Shown in pieces: positions 57,422-64,000 of a stretch of 64,000 bases of DNA. Origin of the DNA: an uncultured Pelagibacteraceae bacterium (GTDB lineage: Bacteria > Pseudomonadota > Alphaproteobacteria > Pelagibacterales > Pelagibacteraceae). The stretch is taken from NCBI GenBank assembly GCA_902581775.1, contig CACHPJ010000005.1:1-64000 (forward strand), read 5' to 3'. Numbering within the stretch: position 1 is the first letter of the stretch; each line of letters starts with the position of its first letter. The translations under genes were made by a program, and so were the position numbers. The notes below the pieces were generated by a model. The model was given only the letters and a program-made list of their open reading frames with translations, was not told the DNA's origin and did not search any database.

Positions 57422-58636
57422 TTAATTAACATTTTTATTTTTTGTTAATTTATTAATTATTTTATTTATAATTTTATTTGCTATAAAACTTTTCTTATTT
57501 TTTTTAATTTTTGTTATGGAGCCATTTTTTTCTAAAATAATTACTTTATTATAGTCACTATTGAAACCAACATTTTTTTCTGAAACATTGTTTGCTACCA
57601 AAATATCGCACTGCTTTTTTTTTAATTTGTTTTCAGAATTTTTAAGTAAATTTTCTGTCTCTGCGGCAAAACCCACAACAATCTGAGGCCGTTGACGATT
57701 ATTCTTACTAATATACTCTAAAATATCGATATTTTTTAATAATTTGAATGATTTAAAATTATCTTTTTTAATTTTACTTTTACTTGGTGAATTAATTCTA
57801 AAGTCTGATACAGCGGCCGCACAAATAGCTATATCTACCGGCAATAATTTTTTTGTAGTTTCAAACATTTCTTTTGCTGTTAACACATTTATTGTTTTAA
57901 CATCTTTTAATTTACTTAATGATGTGGGCCCCGAAACTAGCGTAGTATTAACTCCTATTCTTGAGAGCGCTTTAGCTATTTCATACCCTTGTTTCCCACT
58001 TGACTCATTTGAAATAAATCTAACTGGATCTACATACTCGCGAGTAGGCCCTGTTGTTACTAATGCTTTTAGTTTTTTATTTTTTAAAATATCTTTATTT
58101 AAAAAATATTTTTTTATTTCTGAAAATATTTGTCTAGGACTACTCATTTTTCCTTGACCATATTCACCACAAGCCATTTCACCATTAGTGGGGCCAATGA
58201 ATTCATAGCCGTAGTCAGATAGTATTTGATAATTTTTCTGAGTTGCAGGATGTAACCACATTCTTACGTTCATCGCCGGAACTAAAAATATATTTTTATT
58301 TGAGGCCAAAATCATAGTAGTAGCTAAATCTTCAGCTTTACCTAAGCTTAATTTACTCATAAAGTTTGCTGTCGTGGGAATTACAAGTATTAAATCTGCC
58401 CATCTAGAAAGTGAAATGTGATCTATTTCTGACTCACTATTAACGTCGAAAATATTCTCAAAAGGTTTGCTGTTTGTTAATGAGGTTAAAGATAGAGGAG
58501 TTACAAATTCTTTTCCACTTTTTGTTAAGACTGTTTTAATTTCGCAGTCATTCCTTTTTAAAAGCCTTATTAAATCTAAGGCTTTATATGCTGAGATTCC
58601 ACCACCAATGACTATTAATATTTTCTTATTTTTCAC
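57422..58636 (-). CDS. coaBC: Bifunctional CoaBC
   Basis: IGGGISAYKALDLIRLLKR; PAMNVRMW; TTGPTREYVDPVRFISNESSGKQGYEIA. Confidence 0.96.
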   Translation of the reverse strand: MKNKKILIVIGGGISAYKALDLIRLLKRNDCEIKTVLTKSGKEFVTPLSLTSLTNSKPFENIFDVNSESEIDHISLSRWADLILVIPTTANFMSKLSLGKAEDLATTMILASNKNIFLVPAMNVRMWLHPATQKNYQILSDYGYEFIGPTNGEMACGEYGQGKMSSPRQIFSEIKKYFLNKDILKNKKLKALVTTGPTREYVDPVRFISNESSGKQGYEIAKALSRIGVNTTLVSGPTSLSKLKDVKTINVLTAKEMFETTKKLLPVDIAICAAAVSDFRINSPSKSKIKKDNFKSFKLLKNIDILEYISKNNRQRPQIVVGFAAETENLLKNSENKLKKKQCDILVANNVSEKNVGFNSDYNKVIILEKNGSITKIKKNKKSFIANKIINKIINKLTKNKNVN

Positions 58637-58643
58637 AAGTATA

Positions 58644-60206
58644 TTAAAATACTAATAAAGCAAAAATTACAACTCCTAAAATCAGTATAATAAAATTATT
58701 TCTAAATCCCCTTAGTTTCAATTGTTCTAGTTCATAAGGATTATTTTCTCCAGATTTTAAGTTAAGCTTACCTTCAGCAATTAACTGCAACGCGTAATTG
58801 GCTTTATCCATAAAATTAGGAAAGTCAGGAATTCTCTTTAAAATTTCAGTTGAAGTGTCAATTGCTTTGTCTATGCTTGCTTTAGGGCTTTTAACTCCTT
58901 CTATCCATTCTTGAAGAATGGGTTTTGAAACTTGCCAAATATTAGTTTCAGGGTAAAGTTTTCTTGCCACACCTTCAACAACAACCATAGTTTTTTGAAG
59001 CAATAAAAGCGGAGTTTGAGTAGGCATATTAAATTTTTCTGTAATTTCAAAGAGTTGTGCCAATAAATTACCACCAGATATATCTTTTATAGATTGACCA
59101 AATATAGGCTCACCTACAGACCTCAATGCTTGAGCGAACTCATCTTTTGAGGCGCTCCTAGGGACTAATCCCGCCTCGAAATGAACTTCAGCTACTTTTT
59201 TATAATCTCTTTGAATAAATCCATAAAGTATTTCTGCTAAATACTTTCTATTATTTTTATCTAATCTACCCATTATTCCAAAATCAACAGGAATAACATT
59301 TCCCTTTGAGTCAACAAATAAATTTCCTTGGTGCATATCGCCGTGAAAAAAACCATCTCTTACCGCTTGTTTTAAAAAAAATTTAATTAAATTTTCAGCT
59401 AATTTTTTTAAGTCCAAACCTTTTTCCTTAAGTAAAGAAAACTCTCGAATTGATACACCGTTTACTTTTTCTAAAGTAAGAATTTTTTTTGATGTAAAAT
59501 TCCAATATATTTTTGGGACATTAAAACCAATATCGTTTTTCGTATTTTCATAAAGTTCATTTGCAGCAGCGGCTTCAAATCTTAAATCCATTTCTATATT
59601 AGTAATTTCTTTTAGAAGCAAAACTACTTCAATAAGCTTTAATCTTTTTAATTTTGGTTGAAGATTTTCTAAAATGTATGCTAAAATTAATAAAGCTTCT
59701 AACTCCTCATTAAAAATCTTTTCTATGTTAGGCCTAAGAATTTTAATCGCCACCTCCTCTTCTTTTCCTTCAATTTTAATTTTAGCAATATGGACTTGTG
59801 CTATTGAAGCTGCAGCTATAGGTTCACTTAAAGAAATTATATTTTTATAATATTTTTCACCTAATTCTTTTTTAATTATTTTTTTTGCCTCAGAAGTTTG
59901 AAAAGCAGGAAGTTTGTCCTGCAATTTTGATAAATCTTCGGCTAATTCTTCTCCAATAATATCAGGTCTCGTAGCAAGAAATTGTCCAAGTTTAATAAAA
60001 GTTGTGCCCATTCCCTCTAAAGCATTACAGAGTTTTTGTCCCGGTTTTTTGGAAATATTTTCTTTCTTTGTTGAACCAAATGATAAAATTTTAAAAAGTA
60101 ATTTTATAATAAATGGCAAATTATAAATTTCATCTATAGTATTGATTGAACCTGAGACTGCTAATTTTCTTCCAATCTTATATAGGTGAAATAATTTAAT
60201 AAACAT
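58644..60206 (-). CDS. ubiB: UbiB-family kinase-like protein
   Basis: FIKLGQFLATRPD; AAASIAQVHIAK; GDMHQGNLFVD. Confidence 0.95.
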   Translation of the reverse strand: MFIKLFHLYKIGRKLAVSGSINTIDEIYNLPFIIKLLFKILSFGSTKKENISKKPGQKLCNALEGMGTTFIKLGQFLATRPDIIGEELAEDLSKLQDKLPAFQTSEAKKIIKKELGEKYYKNIISLSEPIAAASIAQVHIAKIKIEGKEEEVAIKILRPNIEKIFNEELEALLILAYILENLQPKLKRLKLIEVVLLLKEITNIEMDLRFEAAAANELYENTKNDIGFNVPKIYWNFTSKKILTLEKVNGVSIREFSLLKEKGLDLKKLAENLIKFFLKQAVRDGFFHGDMHQGNLFVDSKGNVIPVDFGIMGRLDKNNRKYLAEILYGFIQRDYKKVAEVHFEAGLVPRSASKDEFAQALRSVGEPIFGQSIKDISGGNLLAQLFEITEKFNMPTQTPLLLLQKTMVVVEGVARKLYPETNIWQVSKPILQEWIEGVKSPKASIDKAIDTSTEILKRIPDFPNFMDKANYALQLIAEGKLNLKSGENNPYELEQLKLRGFRNNFIILILGVVIFALLVF

Positions 60207-60911
60207 TTAAATCTTCCAACCAGAATGAATTGCAGAAATTCCACTCGACAAATTTCGAAATTCTACATTTTCAAATCCTGCCTTCTCAATCATGTTTTTA
60301 AACTCCATCTGATTTGGAAATTTTTTAATACTTTCTACAAGATATTTATAAGGATTGGAACTGCCTACAATATATTTTCCTATAAAAGGAATTCCTTTTG
60401 AGTACTGCTTGTAAATATACTGTAAAAGTTCATTTTCAATTTTAGAAAACTCAAGACACATAAAACGTCCTCCAGACTTTAAAACACGGTTTGCCTCATT
60501 TAAACTTTTATTTATATTTGTTACATTACGAATACCAAAACTAATCGTATAATAATCAAAAGAATTATCTTTAAAAGGAAGTTTTTCCGCAGAAGATTTG
60601 AACCATTTAATATTTTTTATATATTTTAATTTTTTTTCTCCCACATCCATCATATTTAAATTTGGTTCAACACAAATAATTTTATTTTTCTTGTTTGTTT
60701 TCTGATTAAATAATTTTGCAATATCTCCAGTTCCAGAAGCTACATCAATTAAGCTGCTTCCTTCTCGTGGTTTCATCCACTTAATTAAGTTTTGCTTCCA
60801 CGTTCTGTGAATACCAATTGACATTATATCGTTCATAAAATCATATTTTTGATAAACTTCTGAAAAAACAGAGTTGACTAACTTTGATTTATTTTGAGAA
60901 TGTATACTCAT
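60207..60911 (-). CDS. ubiE: Ubiquinone/menaquinone methyltransferase UbiE
   Basis: YDFMNDIMSIGIHRTWK; LIDVASGTGDIA; SFGIRNVTN. Confidence 0.96.
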   Translation of the reverse strand: MSIHSQNKSKLVNSVFSEVYQKYDFMNDIMSIGIHRTWKQNLIKWMKPREGSSLIDVASGTGDIAKLFNQKTNKKNKIICVEPNLNMMDVGEKKLKYIKNIKWFKSSAEKLPFKDNSFDYYTISFGIRNVTNINKSLNEANRVLKSGGRFMCLEFSKIENELLQYIYKQYSKGIPFIGKYIVGSSNPYKYLVESIKKFPNQMEFKNMIEKAGFENVEFRNLSSGISAIHSGWKI

Positions 60912-60922
60912 CAGTAAATTAT

Positions 60923-61786
60923 ATGCCAGAATTACCAGAAGTTGAAGTCGTTAAAAGGTCTCTTGAAAATAAGATACCTAATTACATCATACGAAAAGTT
61001 GCAATAAAAACACCTAAACTTAGATATAGGTTAAAAAAAAAAGAATTTAAGAAGTTGATAGGTAAAAAAATTCTATCTATTCAAAGAAGATCGAAATATT
61101 TAATTTTTAATTTTCACGATAATTGCATGATTGTTCACTTAGGAATGACAGGAAAGTTTTTCATAGAAAATAACAGTTCTATTAAGTTCAAAACTAGTTT
61201 TTATTATAATATTAAGAAAAACGATCTTAAGCACAATAGAGTGATCTTTTATTTAAATAAAAAAACTAAATTAATTTATAATGATGTTAGAAAATTTGGA
61301 TTTTTAAAAATATTTGATATCCGTAAAAAAGATTATATCACCCACTTTACTAATTTAGGTCCTGAACCACTATCAAAAAAATTTGAATTTTCATATTTTA
61401 AATTGCATATAAGTAATAAAACAAAAAATGTAAAAAATTTATTGATGGATCAGCGTTTTGTTGCTGGCTTAGGCAATATCTATGTTAATGAGGTTTTATT
61501 TTTGGCTAAGGTTAATCCATATAAAAAGAGTTTAAATTTGAATAATTTTGAAATTCAAAGATTGATAAAAAATATTAAACTTGTCCTTCAGAAAGCTATA
61601 ATTGAAGGTGGATCATCAATTAAAAACTTTAAAAGTGTCGATGGTGAAGAGGGTGCATTCCAACAAAAGTTTAAAGTATATTCCCAAGAAGGTAAAAATT
61701 GTCCAGCTTCTAGTTGCAATGATGTAATTAGAAGATCAATTATATCAAATCGCTCAACCTTTTATTGTAAAACTTGTCAAAAATAA
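60923..61786 (+). CDS. mutM: Formamidopyrimidine-DNA glycosylase
   Basis: MPELPEVEVVKRSLE; zinc finger CPASSCN...TFYCKTCQK. Confidence 0.97.
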   Translation: MPELPEVEVVKRSLENKIPNYIIRKVAIKTPKLRYRLKKKEFKKLIGKKILSIQRRSKYLIFNFHDNCMIVHLGMTGKFFIENNSSIKFKTSFYYNIKKNDLKHNRVIFYLNKKTKLIYNDVRKFGFLKIFDIRKKDYITHFTNLGPEPLSKKFEFSYFKLHISNKTKNVKNLLMDQRFVAGLGNIYVNEVLFLAKVNPYKKSLNLNNFEIQRLIKNIKLVLQKAIIEGGSSIKNFKSVDGEEGAFQQKFKVYSQEGKNCPASSCNDVIRRSIISNRSTFYCKTCQK

Positions 61787-61828
61787 TAAGTTGACCGTGA
61801 AATAACAGAGATATATACAACAGTAACT

Positions 61829-62080
61829 ATGCCAAACACAAAATCAGCTGTTAGAAGGGTTAGAAGAGTAAAAATTCAATCTACAGTAAATAGATTAAGA
61901 AAAAGTAAGTATAGATCAGCAATTAAAAAGATAGAAAATCTTATAAATTCTAACAAAATGGCTGATGCAAAAAAATTTTTTCCTAAATTTCAGTCGATTC
62001 TCATGCAGGTTGCTAAATCCGGAGTTATAAAAAAAAAAACTGCATCTAGAAAGATTTCTAAAATTTCAAAAAAAATTTAA
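61829..62080 (+). CDS. rpsT: 30S ribosomal protein S20
   Basis: MPNTKSAVRRVRRVKIQSTVNRLRKSKYRSAIKK; S20 pattern. Confidence 0.93.
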   Translation: MPNTKSAVRRVRRVKIQSTVNRLRKSKYRSAIKKIENLINSNKMADAKKFFPKFQSILMQVAKSGVIKKKTASRKISKISKKI

Positions 62081-62283
62081 GTTGGATTTAAAACAATCTT
62101 AAGTTGTCATCAAATTTATAAATCAAATCAATATATATAAGCCAGAACTAAATGTAGAAAGATTATTGCAAGAGTTGCAAACTAAGATTTTTTTTTTTAT
62201 ACAATTCATTTTCTCTTAATACGATAAACGCACAACCAAAGTTCATTTATTTTTCAAATTTTTAAAAAACTTCTTGAATAAGA

Positions 62284-62299
62284 TTATTTTTAAAAATAA
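62284..62299. repeat. Perfect 16-bp AT palindrome TTATTTTTAAAAATAA upstream of dnaA
   Basis: Read directly, 27 bp before dnaA ATG. Confidence 0.6.
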
Positions 62300-62326
62300 G
62301 AATAAATTTCTTAAAAAATTAAAAAC

Positions 62327-63727
62327 ATGGAAAAAAATTCTACAAAATCAAATAATATTTTTGTTTCTGAGGAAGAAAAAATTATAAATTGGTCCGATGT
62401 TCAGTTGGCTTTTGAGAAAAACTTTGGTAGCGAAGTTTACAAGAGTTGGCTTAGTAATATCGTATTACTTAAAGAATATAATGACCACTTAGTTTTAAGC
62501 GTACCTACAAGATTTATAAGAGATTGGGTAGTTTCCAGGTATTTGGATAAGATAATTGAACAAGTTCAAAAATTTAAAAAGAGTCTAAATCGAATTGAAT
62601 TCAAGATCTCAGAAGAGGGAAAAATTCAGTCTTTAGGATTTAAAAGTAATGATTTTGGTTTTGGTAAAATAACTGAAATCAAAGATTCTATTTTAAATTA
62701 CAACAGGTTAAATCCAAATTTAAACTTTAATAATTTTGTGAAAGGGTCTAGTAACGAATTAGCCTTTACCTCTGCAAAAAAAGCTTGTGAACAAATTTCA
62801 AGATACAATCCTTTATATATCTACGGAGGCGTTGGTTTAGGTAAGACCCACTTATTAAATGCAATAGGATTAGAACTACAGGATTCTCATAATGTAATGT
62901 TTATTTCTGCTGAAAGATTTATGTATCACTTTATAAAATCAATTAAGAAAAATGATATGGTAAATTTTAAAGACTTTTTTAGAAAGTCCTCAGTATTTAT
63001 TATAGATGATATACAGTTTATTAGAGGCAAAGAAGGCCTCCAGGAGGAGTTTTTTCACACATTTAATAGTTTGATGGATAAAAGCTCTCAAATCATAATA
63101 TCAGCTGATAGACCACCCACAAAATTAGACAGAGTTCAAGATAGAATTAAGTCTCGATTATCGGGTGGTTTAATAGTTGATATCGAAACACCTAATTTGG
63201 AATTAAAAATTGAAATTATTAAAAAAAGAATTGAAAATATAGAGTCACAATTTAAAGAAAACTGTAAAATTAGCGATGAAGTTATCAATTTTATTGCCAA
63301 TGAGAGCAAAACTAATATTAGAGAACTAATCGGTATTCTTAATCGTTTAGTTGCCTTTAGTAGAATGAACAAAAAAGAATTAAATATTAGTGATTGTAAA
63401 AATATACTCAAAGATGTTTTTAATCAGACAAGAATTATAACAGTTGATAAAATTCAGAATATTGTATCAGGATACTTTAATATTACTTTAGGAGATATGC
63501 TCTCACAACGTAGATCAAGACCTTTAGCTAGGCCGAGACAGGTAGCAATGTTTTTAGCTAAGACAATGACGACAAGATCTTTACCTGAAATAGGAAGAAG
63601 ATTTGCTAACAGAGATCATACCACAGTAATTCATGCGGTAAAAACTATAACGAGACTATCAGAAACTGACGATGAAATGAAAAAAAACGTGCTACAAATA
63701 AAGGAATTATTATTAGAAGACAACTAA
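62327..63727 (+). CDS. dnaA: Chromosomal replication initiator DnaA
   Basis: NPLYIYGGVGLGKTHLLNAIG; RDHTTVIHAVKTI domain IV signature. Confidence 0.98.
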   Translation: MEKNSTKSNNIFVSEEEKIINWSDVQLAFEKNFGSEVYKSWLSNIVLLKEYNDHLVLSVPTRFIRDWVVSRYLDKIIEQVQKFKKSLNRIEFKISEEGKIQSLGFKSNDFGFGKITEIKDSILNYNRLNPNLNFNNFVKGSSNELAFTSAKKACEQISRYNPLYIYGGVGLGKTHLLNAIGLELQDSHNVMFISAERFMYHFIKSIKKNDMVNFKDFFRKSSVFIIDDIQFIRGKEGLQEEFFHTFNSLMDKSSQIIISADRPPTKLDRVQDRIKSRLSGGLIVDIETPNLELKIEIIKKRIENIESQFKENCKISDEVINFIANESKTNIRELIGILNRLVAFSRMNKKELNISDCKNILKDVFNQTRIITVDKIQNIVSGYFNITLGDMLSQRRSRPLARPRQVAMFLAKTMTTRSLPEIGRRFANRDHTTVIHAVKTITRLSETDDEMKKNVLQIKELLLEDN

Positions 63728-63728
63728 A

Positions 63729-64000
63729 ATGCAATTTTCTATAAAAAGAGACTTATTATTAAAATCTTTAAATTTAGCCCAAGGAGTGATAGAAAAAAAA
63801 AATACACTACCTATTTTGTCAAATGTTTTATTAGAGGCAAAAGAAGGGAAATTAATAATAGTAGCTACGGATCTAGATTTAGTCTTTTACGATGAAATTA
63901 TAGATGTTAAAATCAATAGAGAAGGAAGCACCACTACTTCAGCATATATTCTTTTTGATATATTAAGGAAAATTAAACAAAATTCTGACGTAGTTTTTGA
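63729..64000 (+). CDS. dnaN: DNA polymerase III beta clamp, 3' truncated by window edge
   Basis: MQFSIKRDLLLKSLNLAQGVIEKKNTLPILSNVLLEAKEGKLIIVATDLD; follows dnaA. Confidence 0.95.
   Translation, partial: MQFSIKRDLLLKSLNLAQGVIEKKNTLPILSNVLLEAKEGKLIIVATDLDLVFYDEIIDVKINREGSTTTSAYILFDILRKIKQNSDVVF

Overview
AT-rich, very compact chromosomal window, most consistent with a SAR11/Pelagibacterales alphaproteobacterium (inference from gene order, composition and near-zero intergenic spacing). It carries about 65 protein genes and no convincing tRNA, rRNA, CRISPR array, prophage or transposon. Main blocks: end of the his operon (hisA'-hisF-hisE); lolA/ftsK; mnmE-mnmG-rsmG-parA-parB; holA-lptE-leuS; a porin; the grpE-dnaK-dnaJ-dapB-nth strand; maeB; murJ-trpS; miaB-phoH-ybeY-lnt-metK; nusA-infB-rbfA-rpsO-pnp; fabI-fabB-fabA with a divergent Irr-like gene; katG; coaBC-ubiB-ubiE; mutM-rpsT-dnaA-dnaN'. 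Most interesting observations: (1) two parS-like palindromes inside rsmG, in different reading frames, just upstream of parAB; (2) a 42-aa ORF missing from the ORF track with an ArfA-like ribosome-rescue signature; (3) a katG whose -10 overlaps an Irr-box-like palindrome, next to irr; (4) divergent gene pairs with touching or overlapping start codons, including one sharing the hexamer ATGCAT; (5) intrinsic terminators embedded in the 3' coding end of opposing genes; (6) a terminator-like leader directly before nusA with rimP, ylxR and truB absent from the locus; (7) a miniaturised TsaB.
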